From Topomyia yanbarensis (lineage: Eukaryota > Arthropoda > Insecta > Diptera > Culicidae): DNA of 64,000 bases. Positions 21,943 through 34,374 of this stretch are shown in pieces. The translations under genes and the position numbers were made by a program. Within the stretch, counting starts at the first letter, position 1. Each line of letters opens with the position of its first letter. The stretch covers positions 1,550,001-1,614,000 of the forward strand of contig NC_080672.1 in assembly GCF_030247195.1 (NCBI RefSeq). The letters run 5' to 3'. A model generated the notes under the pieces. That model saw nothing but the letters and a program-made list of their open reading frames with translations, made no database searches and was not told the origin of the DNA.

Positions 21943-22456
21943 ATGTGCCAAAATCCAAAAAAGTGAATCGTCGTCAAATTTTTTTTTCGAGTTTGCATCA
22001 AATCTCGACGTTTCATGCACCTTGAACACATTTAGCATCAAAAATAAAAATTCTATTTTTAATTTTTCCTATAGTTTATATGAGAAATTTCTGTGTGCCC
22101 GCACTCTGAAACCCGTAATTCCGTAACCAGAATTCCGATCGATCCAAAATTCAATAGCAGCCGATGGGAAGGTTGCACCTTTCATTTGAGACTAAGTTTG
22201 GGCAAATCGGTCCAGCCATCTCTGAGAAAAATGAGTGACATTATTTGACACATACGCACATACATACACACACATACACACACACATACACACACACACA
22301 TACACACACATACATACATACACACACACATACAGACTTTTTCCGATCTCGACGAACTGAGTCGAATGGGATATGACACTCGGCCCTCCGGGCCGGGATT
22401 AGGTTGACGTTTTTCAGAGTGATTGCATAACCTTTCTATATGAGAAAGGCAAAAAA
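21943..22456 (+). mobile_element. AGAAAGGC MITE, copy C, 5' truncated
   Basis: Only the 3' half is clear: a cagtccagccatctctgag-like block, a CA microsatellite, a ctcggccctccgggcc block and the terminal tttctatatgagaaaggcaa. It lies directly against copy B in the same orientation. The left boundary is uncertain. Confidence 0.65.
22250..22336. repeat. (CA)n/(CATA)n microsatellite
   Basis: This run of CA and CATA units inside MITE copy C is a usual component of this family's 3' half. It creates an artificial cysteine-valine ORF on the minus strand that should not be annotated. Confidence 0.9.
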
Positions 22457-22545
22457 TGCCCTTTCACGGCAGGAGTCTCCGAAGAAGCGTTATAGAAGAT
22501 TTAAAAAAAACTATTATTTTCCAAAAAAAATCAATATTGAAAATA

Positions 22546-23515
22546 CACTACGGTTTTTTAACCCGTGGATACGTACCGTATTAAAAAAAACCGTGCAAAA
22601 ACCGTGTTAATTGCGAAAACCGTGCAAAAACATTCAATGCAAAAGACTTAGGTGATTTTAGGAAATGATTTGGGGGTGATTTCAGAGTTTTATCAAAAAT
22701 GCTGTAAGTTATTTTGAAGGCAAAAGACCACGATTTTTCAACAAGTTTTTTGCACGGTTGGAAAAGTGGAAACGACGGATCTTGAGGTTTCCTTTTGGCA
22801 CACACTTCAAGAATATCGTTGTTTTCGGAACAGCAGGTATTACCGAGTAGACGCCAGATATCTATGTCTGAAACCATTTTGAGAAATTATCGCAAGATGA
22901 GATCAATATCTGAGGCCATTTTGAAATACAAAATAGCGACTATCGGCTTTGCGATATTCTATATATCTCGGAAAACGTGGGGTGTTTTAGAACTTGACAA
23001 AAAACAAATATGCAGTTGCCAAAGTTCTGACGGCATTTTAACACCCAAGATGGTTCAGATTATTTAGGATAAATATCCAGTGTAAAACAAAAAGATACAT
23101 TTATTATTGTATATTTTGCATTTATAGATAGATAAGATAAGAAAAGAAAAGTGTTGGTCCGTCTGCTAGAGCTCATCGAGCGGATTTTCATGCGAGGCTC
23201 AAAATCGAATAAAAAAGCTGAGCAAATCAAGGGGAAATAATAAAATCGGGTCTTCGGTGTATCTTAGATTGAATCATGACTTCCGGAATTGAAATTCGGT
23301 CCCGTTCCAAAAATACCCATGAAATTCAATCCCGTTCCAAAAATACCCATGTGGATGGGGTTTTAGAGAATTCCATTGAACCGGAAGTAGCCATCAAGGT
23401 TTTCAAAATGGCGTTAACCTCGATATTTGACGTCCACCCATCAATTCCCTTCCAAAAATACTCATTTGGGTTTTTGAAAGTTCCACTGAACTGGAAGTCG
23501 CCATGTCTGCTCAGG
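22546..23515 (+). mobile_element. CACTA-ended element, 5' copy, truncated
   Basis: The left end TACACTACGGTTTTTTAACC is followed by CCGTGCAAAAACCGTGTTAA-type repeats. The internal order (gcaaaagacttagg, aagtggaaacgacggatctt, agctcatcgagcg, then 116-bp-type units with catgacttccggaattga) matches the complete copy at 39379-43810. It stops at 23515 against a LINE and lacks the right end. There is a local duplication of cccgttccaaaaatacccat at 23301-23350. Confidence 0.75.
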
Positions 23516-23599
23516 TAACATAAGGAACAGTATATGTCCTGCTGAAGCTTCGAATGGTACAGCTCGTCTCACAAATAATGACAACTTCCAGGCGTACGG

Positions 23600-25440
23600 G
23601 TTATCAGACGACCATCTTTGGAATGATGTGGAGGAATTTCAGAAATCGACTGTCGACGAAGAACTGTCGATTTTTTTCCAGAACGTCCGAGGTCTACGCA
23701 CAAAAATCGATGAAGTTTTCCTAGCAATCGCTTCTTTAATTGTTCGCACCGAGACCTGGTTAGATAATAAAATTCATTCTCGTCAGCTTTTTGGCAATAC
23801 ATATGCTGTTTATAGAAACGATCGCTGTTTTGTGAACAGTCGTAAATCACGCGGAGTATTCATCGCCATATCTACTGGATTGAATTATTTCATCGATCGA
23901 ACACCTATTGACGTTTCGTTTGAACAGCTGCTCGTTAAACTGAAGCTACTTGACCGTTTTGTCAGCATCGGTGTAATTTATTTATCACCAGATCGTAAGA
24001 GTAATCTAGTCAGTCCAAACAACCATGTCCGATCGATTGATGCTGTTTTTTCTTACCAAGGAAGTAATGATTGTGCATTATTCTTTGGAGACTACAATCA
24101 GGACTTTGTCTTATTGAATGAGACAGCACTAGCCAGCTGTCACATCCACGAACCTGCTGAATCTATTTCTGTGATTGACGAAAATCATCCTCCCGTCGAA
24201 GTCATTATCAACTTGCCTAAACCTGTCATTTTTGAGGATATCCCGAATGATCTTGGTCTTGACTTTCACCGAGCTGATTTCTTGGGACTTGCATTAGCTC
24301 TACTTCATACAGATTGGCATTCCCTTGAGCATGCGGAAGATATTTACTGTGCCGTTGAATATTTCACTGCCGTGATTAATACCGATCCTATAACATTTTC
24401 TTGTACAAACGCTACTCCATTCGAACACAAGCAAACCTGCATAATAATCCCGGAACGTTTTGGAAATTCGTGAACTCCAAGCGGAAAGAGAACGGATCAC
24501 CAACTGATAAGATTTTGAAAGATCATTCGCCACTCATTTTAAAAGCGCTTTTAGTGATACGCGCGCTTGCAGAGACACACCATTAAATATGTCTTCTGAG
24601 AAGATTCACGGTTACAGAACACCAGGTTATATCAGCAGTCAACAAACTAAAATATTCAGTTACTCCTGGTCTTGACGGCATACCTTCATGTGTTCTCAAT
24701 AAATGTGCAAACGTGTTAACCCTTAAAGGCGCAAATCAATTTTTTTAGAATTTTGTGAAAATCGTCTAACAGCTATATCACGTTAATACAATAATTTTTA
24801 GACGATTTTCAGGATGTTGTTTTAAAACAACATTGCGCATTTAAGGGTTAATTGCCCCGTTGTTGATTCTATTCAACAGTTCTCTTAGACAGTGTTGCTA
24901 TCCCGCCAATTGGAAAAAGTTAATTATGTTTCCTGTGTTTAAAAAAGGAGATCGGCGAAATGTTGAAAACCATCGAGGAATTACGTCGCTGTGCGCTTGT
25001 TCCAAAGTGTTTGAAATCGTAGTGAACGATGTGCTCTTTGCATCCAGTTAAAGCTCTACGAATCACGTTCAATTCGTCTCATTCTGCCTACGAAATGTGA
25101 ACTCCGGTGCTCAGATCGATACGGTATATACTGACTTGAAATCAGCGTTTGACAGAGTTGACCACGGAATACTTTTGGAAAGATTGAAGTTAATAGTGAG
25201 TGATCGTAAGTTGACGATCACTCGGATACGATTCGAGCCAACGAATTGGATGCGCATCTTCTGCCCCGTTTTCAAACAAATCGGGTGTCCTTCAAGAAAG
25301 CAATTTGAGCCCACTCTTGTTTACATTGTTTATTAATGATCTAGCTACAACCGGTTGTCACGGTAAATATAGATACGTCTACCTTTATCAGGACACATGT
25401 TAGTGAACTCGGGTGATTCGTAGTTATTCTGCCTAAGCTC
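23600..25440 (+). pseudogene. Jockey-superfamily LINE, endonuclease and RT, decayed
   Basis: The endonuclease part (about 23660-24470) reads IFFQNVRGLRTKIDEVF, RTETWLDNKI, VSIGVIYLSPDRKSN and FFGDYNQ, with a large internal deletion before TALASCHIHEPAESISVIDENHPP. The RT follows in pieces: a SVTPGLDGIPS region near 24655 and NSSLRQCCYPANWKKLIMFP with FKKGDRRNVENHRGI from 24880. YTDLKSAFDRVDHGILLERL is near 25125, and an NLSPLLFTLFINDL region is near 25295-25345 in another frame. The FADD motif region is lost. A 128-bp TTAA MITE interrupts it at 24720. It is non-functional. Likely jockey or CR1-like; the clade is not settled. Confidence 0.8.
24720..24847. mobile_element. 128-bp TTAA MITE inside the LINE
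   Basis: The ends CCCTTAAAGGCGCAA and TTGCGCATTTAAGGG are inverted repeats. TTAA flanks both sides (24716-24719 and 24848-24851), the target duplication of piggyBac-type transposition. Removing the element with one TTAA would leave the LINE reading frame continuous (CANVLI then APLLILFNSS), so the boundaries are well supported. Confidence 0.85.
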
Positions 25441-26191
25441 GACCCTCATTAACAGAAGGCAAAAAATTAAGCCCGTACGATATTAAGCCTGTTCTAATGA
25501 TACTGCCACTTCTAGTTTTCCGATCTGTTTACTTCACATCCTTGCTCTCACTTGAGTACTATGGCTCTAAGTTTCATAACTTTCCCTACCCAGTAATCTC
25601 TAGCTAATTGAATGTCGTTAAAACGTAAAAAAGCATTTTTAAACATTTAGTTATGGTTTAGTCGATTGGTTACATAATTAATTTTCTTTTAATCGATTGT
25701 GCATATTGCGAAAACGAATTTTCAGAGCTTAAAAACTTTCTGATGTATACTGTTTTCTACAATATTTTGTTATGTATTTTGAGGATCTTCGAGGATATTC
25801 AGTCCGATTTCTCCAATTCATGCGGGTTTTTCATTAACAATTACAATTGGCCAGTTTGTGCGTTCTCCAAACTACCAAAGCATTGCATTTTTTATTTACA
25901 CTACGCATAAAAATGTTTAATTTTACTTGATTGTTGCATCTTTTGAACTGACAATTGCTTTGAATGCGCAATGTTCTAATGTTTTCGCTGTATTCGATGG
26001 TTTTCGTTTCTCTTAAAAAATCATCAGGCTAACAAATTTTCGTAATAATCAAGATACTTTATTCATTTTGTAAAAAGTTAAAACAAAATAAGGCGACCTG
26101 TTCATATTGTTGAAAGATTAATATTTGTGAGAATGCTGCAAAAGCTATTAATATTTCAAAATGGCCTGGAAATCTCTGATTATATACATAT
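25441..26191. other. Unassigned AT-rich stretch
   Basis: No domain-bearing ORF and no clear repeat ends were seen here. Confidence 0.4.
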
Positions 26192-26352
26192 CCCGATCAG
26201 AAACACATATCAAAAACATTTCAAAACTATATGTCGCGTTGTTACTTGTTATAACTTTCTGTTATTTTAACTACTAACGAGACCAAATTTATAATACAAT
26301 ATGTTACTAAAATTGTATTCTGTTATAATCTTGTTATTTCATTCTGATCGGG
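26192..26352. mobile_element. 161-bp MITE with CCCGATCAGAA ends
   Basis: CCCGATCAGAA at the left answers TTCTGATCGGG at the right. The interior has tgttactt, tctgttattttaac and ctaacgagac motifs repeated in the related element near 27455-27635. It is non-coding. Confidence 0.75.
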
Positions 26353-27454
26353 ATCACAGCTAATATTATTATTCGCTGTTACAAATTAAATATATTTTAA
26401 ATAATGCTTGAAGTGGCTAAAAACTTTAATGTAAAAATATTGAATAATTCCCCTTAAAATAAAATAAAATTTAGAAAGCAAAATGTATTTTAGAAAAACA
26501 TGAAATATTCTAGAAATCGTCACACCGAAGAATCCTTAACAATAACTCGAATTTTCTGATTATCTGTTATAATATTCGCAGTTGATAAATTGCACTACCG
26601 TAAAAGATTTGTATTAAGAGGAATTTATTATGTTGAGATAATTGTACTGGTTTGCTTAATCTTCCCCTTATTAAAAGTGCTAATAACAAAACCTCTTGAA
26701 ATTTCAAAAAGCAAACCTCAAAACTGTGGTATTTGTTTCTTTGAATCTATTCTGAATTATAAATAACATTTGTCGTATTCTCCGTTAAACAATGTACGTA
26801 AATTAGCCGCTCAATATTACCATATCGCATCGACATTATTACTAGAAATCGTGTAAAACATGTTAGCGTACAAGAGAAGCACCGAAGTGCACTATTCAGA
26901 ATCTAAAAATAGCCCACTTTCCTAATCTGCAAAGATACTATAAAGCTATTCAGTCTATCGTAATATAGGCAGCTGTAGTAGTGACAAAAACTGTATGAAA
27001 ACAAAGCGTATGACACAAGGAAAACAAACAGTCCTTAGGCTTTGGCAAAGTTCAATGTGTGCGTTCTGGAAACAAGATGCATCTATAATCGTTTTGCCCT
27101 TGACGGATGCGAGGAATATTATGCTAACATTAAACATCAGTCGAAAGCAACGTCTTTGGTTCATGCAGGAAACATCCACATAAAACTCAGAATACCCAGG
27201 TTCAAATCGCTATAATCCACAAATAACCATCAGCGTGTCATATATTCGTAATAACCAATCAGCCAGCAGGTATGCAATCATTTGACCAAACTATAAAAAG
27301 CTTTTGCTACATGAAGCTTTTTGCTGCCAAACGAAAACGCCTTAATTTATGCTATATTTTTCTATTCTATTCTATTTTTAGATCTGCACGCCAAATTTGA
27401 TGATACTATACAATAGGTAATACAAGCTATATTGGCCGTGGGAGAACCTAACAA
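26353..27454. other. Unassigned AT-rich stretch
   Basis: Two antiparallel ORFs at about 26955-27183 occupy the same DNA and have no recognisable domain. No repeat ends were seen. Confidence 0.35.
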
Positions 27455-27635
27455 AATTTGTTATAATTCTGATAGAAGCCTATCACAGGTTGTCATATTT
27501 TTGATATATACTAGAAGAATTTCTGTTATGTTTTCTGTTATTTTACCAACTAACGAGATCAGAGTTATTACACAACTTGCTATCATAACAAAGTAACACA
27601 GTCTGCAATAATTTTGTTATTTCTTTCTGATCGGG
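27455..27635. mobile_element. Relative of the CCCGATCAGAA MITE
   Basis: The right end TTCTGATCGGG and the interior (ttctgttattttaccaacta, acgagatcagagttatt) match the 26192-26352 element. The left end is degraded or truncated. Confidence 0.6.
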
Positions 27636-27828
27636 ATTGTATTGTACTGTTTATTGAACCGAAAAGATATGGGGTTTTTACGCCAATTTGAGAAGAATTT
27701 ACAGGAGGCTTCACTCAAACTGGCTTTTCCCCCATATTAATACTTAATATTTAATATTTAAATTTCATTAAGATCAACAAGGTCAGATGATAAATAAAAT
27801 AAAAATAAATAAAATAAATCATGATTTT

Positions 27829-29100
27829 AAAAATGGTCTCAGACATCGATATCTGGCGTCTACTCATCAATCCCGTTCGAAAAATACCCATATTCATTGA
27901 GTTTTAGAGAATTCCACTGAGTCGGAAGTCGCCATCTCATTTTTCAAATTGGCCTCAGACATGCACATTAGGGTAGGACAAAAATTAATTTCCAGCTCCG
28001 AGCAACTTTTTAGGTACCATTTGGGTCCTAGAACAACTGTGTAAATTCTGAGCTCGATCCCTGAAACTATATTTTTGCGCCCACTGTTTAAAATTTACAT
28101 AGGATTTTGTATGGGAAAATTAACTTTCAAAAAATAATTCCTCTAGCAGTCGCCCATTACTTCCTAAAAATAAATCGTTATGTGGCTTTTATAGGAAATT
28201 TAACAAAGAAACAAAGTCTCAAAAACCACGAAACGATCTGACGATTGAGAAAAAAGTTATTAAGCAGAAACCGATTGATGCTCTGACGATTGATAAAATA
28301 TTCATTTTTTCTAGCACCACTGCTGTTGGTTGTCCAATTATACGCAATTTTGTTTTAATCCTCTCTTAATTTGTCTAAATCATTTATCTATGCTGTTTTG
28401 TCTCTTCGCAAGAGTTTTGGGAGATAAATTGAGGCATCTTTTGTGCATAATCAGAGAAAGTTAAACATTTTGTATATAAATCGACCGTGAGCAGCAGTGA
28501 TGCTATTAAAAGTGAAATTTTCATCAATCTTCAGGGCATCAATCGGTTTTTGCTTAATAACTCTTTCCACAAGCATCAGATCGTTTCGTCTTCAGGACTT
28601 TGTTTCCTCGACGAATTTCCTATAAAAATCAGGCATCTATTTATTTTTAGAAAATAACGGGCCCTTCTTAGAAGAATTGTTTTGCAAAAGACTATTTCTC
28701 CATACGAAATCCCATGTAAACTTTAAACCGGGGGCGCAAAAATATAATTTCACCGATCGTACTAAAAATTTGCAGGGTTGTTCTGGAAGTTAAACGGAAC
28801 CCAAAATTCTATTATAACTATGTCCCACTCTAATACACATTTCGCGTCTACTCGTTAATACATACTGCTACAAAAGCAACCAGCCTTTTCCACTCTTCCC
28901 AAAATCTTCTAAATTCTTTACAATCAAAACGTCTTGGAATCAAAGCAGAAGCCATGTTAATTGCAAAATCTGTGCAAAAAAAAAACTTGATCAAAAATCG
29001 CCTAAGTCTTTTGCCTTCAAAAGAATATTTTTGCTAAAACCGTGTTAATTGCGAAAATCGTGTAAAAAAGTCTTGTAAAAGCCGTGTAAAAAAAACTGTG
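27829..29100 (+). mobile_element. CACTA-ended element, 3' copy, interrupted
   Basis: It starts with 116-bp-type units (tcagacatcgatatctggcg, tcggaagtcgccatc), is interrupted at 27969 by a foldback element, and resumes at 28833 with the right-hand block. That block shows ctaagtcttttgccttcaaa and CCGTGTTAATTGCGAAAA, then ccgtgtaaaaaaaactgtgt. It corresponds to the right part of the complete copy (about 43320-43800). The left end is missing and the right terminus is degraded. Confidence 0.7.
27969..28832. mobile_element. 864-bp foldback element with 8-bp target duplication
   Basis: The ends TAGGGTAGGACA and TGTCCCACTCTA are inverted repeats, and the arms pair for several hundred bases: aaccgattgatgctctgacg against a matching block near 28530, and ttatgtggcttttataggaa against ttcctataaaaatcaggcat. 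Flanks atgcacat (27961-27968) and atacacat (28833-28840) are an 8-bp duplication with one mismatch. The disrupted sequence matches the undisturbed copy at 43335-43360. The 8-bp duplication and TAGGG ends suggest hAT-type mobilisation; no coding sequence. Confidence 0.8.
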
Positions 29101-29713
29101 TGTTTATGAAAGTTTTGTATTTCGACAATTGGAATAATTTCATCGAACATTCTTAGGAATGATAGTTGAAACTAGATTTTTTAAAAATATTTTGGTGGCT
29201 ATCCAAATATAACTATAACTTGTAGAGTATTTATAGAAGCTTAATGTACTCAGCAAAATACTGACTGATGAAAAGAAATCTGAACACAAATCCTTGAATC
29301 ACATGAGCTATACACACTTAATTTTTTCTGCCGAATCTCAGTTTTTCGCATCTTTTGCCGAAATCTTAAGCGCTCAGAGATCTCAGCAAACAATATCTTA
29401 TGCGATCTAGGTTAAAGAGATGTTTGATGGCTGTGACTCGGAATATATTTCACCGAAACTTAGTAAATAAATGTCACTTTGCTGATATATCATTATCTAA
29501 ATTTGCTGACTACACAGCTGTGGTGCCTTCATTCACAAAACAGACATTATCCAATTGTCTTTTTACAAAGTAATATTGCACCATCCACAATTTTTTAATA
29601 TTCATAAGGTTGTAGTGTTTCATTCAAGAAAAAATTACCAAATTGTGGCCGTTAACTTGACCCTTTTTTGCGTCACTGATAAGTATTATGCTGACGATAA
29701 GTAAAATATCATA
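29101..29713. other. Unassigned AT-rich stretch
   Basis: No gene was seen. Its last 8 bases (atatcata) form the left target duplication of the hAT element. Confidence 0.4.
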
Positions 29714-30148
29714 CAGGGTGTCTATTCAACTGGCCAAAATAAAATCCCTGAGTTTTCCAGGTTTTTCCAGGGTTTTTAAAAATTTTCCAGGGTTCAAATG
29801 TTTGTTTTTTTTTTTAATTTTAAAAGTCGTGCAAGGTCGATAAGCAAAGTATAGTCAAATATTTCTCACTTAGAGCAGCATCAGCAATCAAACATCTTCA
29901 CATGATTCTGGTTTACTTCTGTTTGTCTAAGTCACTGCTGGAATTAAGTCTGTACTCTGGTAAATATAAAAGGGGCAACACAAGATTTACTGTTTTATGC
30001 TTTTAAAATTTTATTTTTATGATTGTAAATTGTTATGCCTAAACTGACCCACTCTGAACCAAATAACCCGTACACCATTTAGCAACAAAGCGTTCACCAC
30101 ACGCAAGTGCACGGATTTTTTGTCAGAGATGGTCAGCTTATTTATGCA

Positions 30149-32355
30149 TCACTTGCTTAACAAATTTATTTGTTCAGTTAGCGCATTTGCTTCGGTCTTT
30201 GCATCTTCCAAAATCTTTGTCCTCTTTTTCTCCAGCTCACGTGCTTCAGCAGCATACTTCCTTTTCAAAGCTGTTAACGTTGCCTTTTCTGTAGATTCCT
30301 TCTTTCTCTGATTTAAATCTTCCATGTACACAGCGTGAGCATTACGAACCCGGAGAACTAAAGATTTCGTGATTTGGAAGTTCTCCAAACCGCCTCTCTG
30401 TGTCACTGCATCGTACACTTGTCGTCGGGCTACCACTGAATCCTCTCTCATATTTTCAAATAAACATTCCGCATTGACGGAAAATCCTCTCTCAACATTT
30501 GCGTTACCATGTGACAAGCAGCACACAATTTTAACAACTTCGAGCAAATTACCGTATTTTCTTCCGAGAATATCACGCCAGAAATGGTCCAACCGTGTTA
30601 CGCTACGATTGTAATTTTCAAACAAACCAGTAAGTGCCTCCTCTGTAATCATGGATCGGTACTCACTTGCAGCTAAGTCTCCTTTATGTCCACTTATCCT
30701 GCCACACTCGACCAGTATAGTGAGAAGTTTTTCCAAACGAAGCTTTGCTACTTTGGTATTTGATACGATTATTTTAGGATTTAAGCAACTGGCAACCTTT
30801 GTCAGAGGGTATGTGATAGGCGATTTTGTTAATAATTTGGAAACAATTATTTTCAAACAATTTTTGCATTCGTTACGGAACTGCAATACATCCAATTCTT
30901 TAACCTTGGTACCTTTCAAAGCCGTTTTAACGTCAAATCCTAGAATCACACTTTTAGCTGGTAAATGATTCTCATCCTTCTTAACATCTTCCAAACTGTT
31001 TTTTTCGATTTTGTCTGACTTGAGAAATTTTTCACTGAGCATCGTTATGACTTGACTGTACGCATCGTACAAGAATGGTACCATTGGGCTATCTGTCTGA
31101 AGCTCTCTATTTCCGTAGCAGATGAAAGAAAAAATGCCAATTTGGCACAAACTAAAGGTTCGTTCAAAAATTTCACAATATCGTTATACGATTTACATTT
31201 AGGCTCATTTTTTTGCTTCTTAACTCCATCAACAAATTTACGAATGTTTTCTATAATATCGATTGCCCGCTTAGCGACTTCAGCATTTTTAAGCCACCTG
31301 TGGCCACAAAATTTCAACGGAAATTTATCGCTCCCTGAATATTGCACATACAATGCTCGTCGTGCGGGAACGTCTTTAAATAAATTGTGCAACACACGAA
31401 GAAATGCGACTATGGGCCATTCTGTAGCCTGAAATCCATCTTTGAATGCACCGTGCAAAATATGGAGTCCACAACTGCCCAAATCAAGCAACTTCGTATC
31501 TCCCTTAAGCTCAAGTTTAAGCTCGCGTAGGAAAGCCCAGTTTACGTTTGGGCCATCCATCGACACCTGTATCATCTTTCCCAAATTGAGCATCTTCAGT
31601 CCCTGCTGAAATTCATCCAAAAGATCAGTTGCTCGAGAGCGAGCAAGAAACTGCGAAGTGAAATACCGAGTTTCAATCAAATTTAAGTCCTCATCCCAAT
31701 AACGGACATTTATATCCATTTGTTGCTTCTTGGTGATTTTATTTAGGGACTCGTCGAAACCAATCACAAAAAAATCACATTGATTTACGCGTTCCACGAG
31801 ATCTGTTTTGAAATACGGCGCAATACCGTACATTATCACAAAAGCGATTTTATCTTTTTTTAGCTGTAGTTTACCAGCAGTTTCGCTATCACGAAACATC
31901 CTTTTGAAAACCAAAACATCCTTCTCCGCTGCCCTCAATGATTTATGACACATCACGGTTTCAATGCACCACAAGATTTCGGCTTCAGTAACCTCATTTT
32001 TCAAAAAATACAGACTTGCCGGACGATGTGGTTCTGACTTTGTATGTTCGCTTGAAGATAATGGCTGAGGCAACGAATGAGGTGAATTTTCGCTCAATAC
32101 AGTTTTAGATGTAGTCGTGGAGGATGTTTCTACATAGCTGAGTAAAGAGTTCATTCCGACACCAGATCTGTTCATGTGCTTTTTACCCTTCATGTGACTC
32201 CTCAGTGCTTGCCTGCCCATATTGCTTAGTGAGAACTCTGAACAGCATAAAGCACAATAAACACACTTTGGGTTATCAGAACGTCGAATCCATGATTTAA
32301 ACTCTGGATCATTCAACCAAGAAGGCTGAAAAATGGTTTTCCAATTAGTTGCCAT
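30149..32355 (-). pseudogene. hAT transposase with one frameshift
   Basis: This is a cut-and-paste transposase of about 730 residues, read in two overlapping frames: 32355 to about 31095 and about 31095 to 30149. The N-terminus carries a BED-type zinc finger (C31-x2-C34 with H54-x5-H60). The RNase-H-like core shows FVIGFDESLNK (D201) and QVSMDGPN (D267), the two aspartates of hAT transposases. The second frame shows CLSHGNANVERGFSVN, the glutamate-bearing C-terminal block that in most hATs reads S-x-ERxFS, followed by a lysine- and glutamate-rich coiled-coil-like tail. One base lost or gained near 31092-31098 would explain the frame change, and no other break is obvious. The start is the first Met, just before the BED finger. 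As sequenced it yields only the first 436 residues. Confidence 0.85.
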
Positions 32356-32789
32356 CCTGTCAAAATAATTATCAAATAAATTTCAAAATTCCCCTTTGCA
32401 TACTACACGCTGTAAACATACTTAAAATGTTCAACTCACCTAAAAATATTCGTGAGCTTTCCCGCGATCTGGTAGCTTCAAGTTTCTTTTATCGTTAACC
32501 AAACTAATGCTTGATGTTAATAACAGGTTTATTCCAGCTAATTTCTTTTGTTTTTTTACTGGAGCAAAAAATCTTCCTCTTGTTTGCGATCAGAGACGAA
32601 CAAAAATATGAAGAGAACGCAGGAACAACTTTCACTCAGTTTTCACCGGAGTACTTCCAGTATATACCTCTATAGAAAAACTATTCCAAATACTTCAACG
32701 TCATACGGCGTTCAACCGGTGTTAGACGATTTTGAAACTTGTCGTTGGACGTCTCACTGGAATATGGTATAACCTTTTTCAGCAAGATG

Positions 32790-33015
32790 GAAATATATAC
32801 CATGAGGCAAAGCACGCTGTGTTACATAGCTATACTTTCCGAAAACAGCTCGATCGGAATGACATTTGCTGTGATCTTTGTTTACTGTTGCTGATCAGCT
32901 ATTCTTTGGAAAATCTGGCTGGTCAGCAACAGTGAACAAACAGCGCAGCAAATGCCGTTCAGGTTGAACTGGCGCTCGGAAAGTAACGTTATGTAACTCA
33001 GCATGCTTTGCTTCA
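32790..33015. repeat. Inverted repeat inside the hAT element
   Basis: GAGGCAAAGCACGCTGTGTT on the left pairs with the block around actcagcatgctttgcttca on the right. The inner parts tttgtttactgttgctgatc and ctggtcagcaacagtgaaca also pair. It would fold into a hairpin of about 220 bp and looks like a nested MITE. Ends and target duplication are not clear. Confidence 0.6.
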
Positions 33016-34233
33016 TTACCACCTTCTTTTTTCACAGTAATTGTATGATACAGGTTTGACTGTCAAATGTATATCCCTTCAGAAATGTTCGCTACACTAC
33101 AAACTTAACTTTATTCAAAAAGTAGGTTAGAAACTCGCATGTTCTCACGCGAAAGCCATGGGAAAAGTTTATACTATATGACTTCATACCATGGCAACCA
33201 ATATTCAATGAAAAAACATGCCATATTCATGTGGAATTTGTTTGAATATAATTTGAAATATCACATGAAATGCGATGGAAAATTGTTAACTTCATATGGT
33301 TTTATGGTTGCATGTAAATAGGAACTATAGGTGTTCCACATGCGATAATTTAACCAAAGACGATGGTATTTTCCGTGTTTTTCGATTATTTTTCGTTGCA
33401 ACAAAATCCACGATTCATCGAAATGCTTTTTTTTGGGATGAATGGCACGTTAAAAATATAGTGTCATTTTCATTTTGTGTAAAAAAAATAATTGCAAACA
33501 AAACATACGAAAACCTGAAACCAATTGCGTCATTAAATGAGACAAAAAATTGTTTTATTACATGCATCGATAAAGCTGATTTTCGTGATTACAACAAAGT
33601 TTTTTTCCAACGTAGGAAACACGAAAAGAAAATTTTAATTTAAGATAATGAAATAATATGTTGACAGTCTTGGTGTGACACTATCAGAAGCATTTGATAT
33701 ATCGAATTTCACGACAAATGATGCCCTGTCAGAAAAAATGAATACATGGTTTCCTGGTTTTCCCGCAGGGTTATTTTTATTTGACATAAACACCATCCAA
33801 TGTATATAATTATTTTCATTTTGGGGGCTGTCTTGATAGGCCAGATGTAAACAACCACAGTTTTCCTATGTATGGTTGTCTATGTTGACATAAGATTTAT
33901 TTTTAAAAACAAAAAAATCGTTTTTACGTGTTGCAACGAATTTTTTTTTGAAATAATGTTATATTGTATATATTGGACCTAAAATTTATCGAATGGGACG
34001 GAAAACTATATATAGCTTAATGACCCAACTAACACATCAAACTTGGAAAATACGCATTTTTCGACGTCTTTGGTTTTATTACCGAACGCGCCAATTCAAT
34101 TCGCAAACCTGGTTACACGGTTTACTAAATTATCGTTTATTAGTTTTGGTAACCAGGACATTTGTGTAAACTTTGAGTGACTTTTAATTTGAATATTTTT
34201 GTTTCTATTGATTAGTTTTGTTTTACGTCGAAA

Positions 34234-34374
34234 ATGTCATTACAATGTGCTTCATCGTTTCGCAAAAATCAATCGAATCAATCGATGAAAAATGTTAGTT
34301 TCTTCCGATTCCCTAAACACTACGTTTCCAAGAAAAAAGTTGTTAAATTCTGTCGACTTACTCCCAAATAAAGT
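34234..34374 (+). CDS. 46-residue THAP-like mini-ORF
   Basis: It starts at an ATG and reads MSLQCASSF, then NVSFFRFPKHYVSKKKVVKF, and ends at a stop after RLTPK. A cysteine near the N-terminus followed at about 25 residues by SFFRFPK resembles the first half of a THAP zinc finger, a DNA-binding domain found in P-element-like transposases and host factors. The second cysteine of the first pair and the later C-x2-H are not seen, so it is at best a degraded fragment. It lies in the non-transposase half of the hAT element. Confidence 0.3.

Noticed and set aside
22182..22379. Cysteine- and valine-rich minus-strand ORF
   Set aside because: It is the translation of the CA microsatellite in a MITE.
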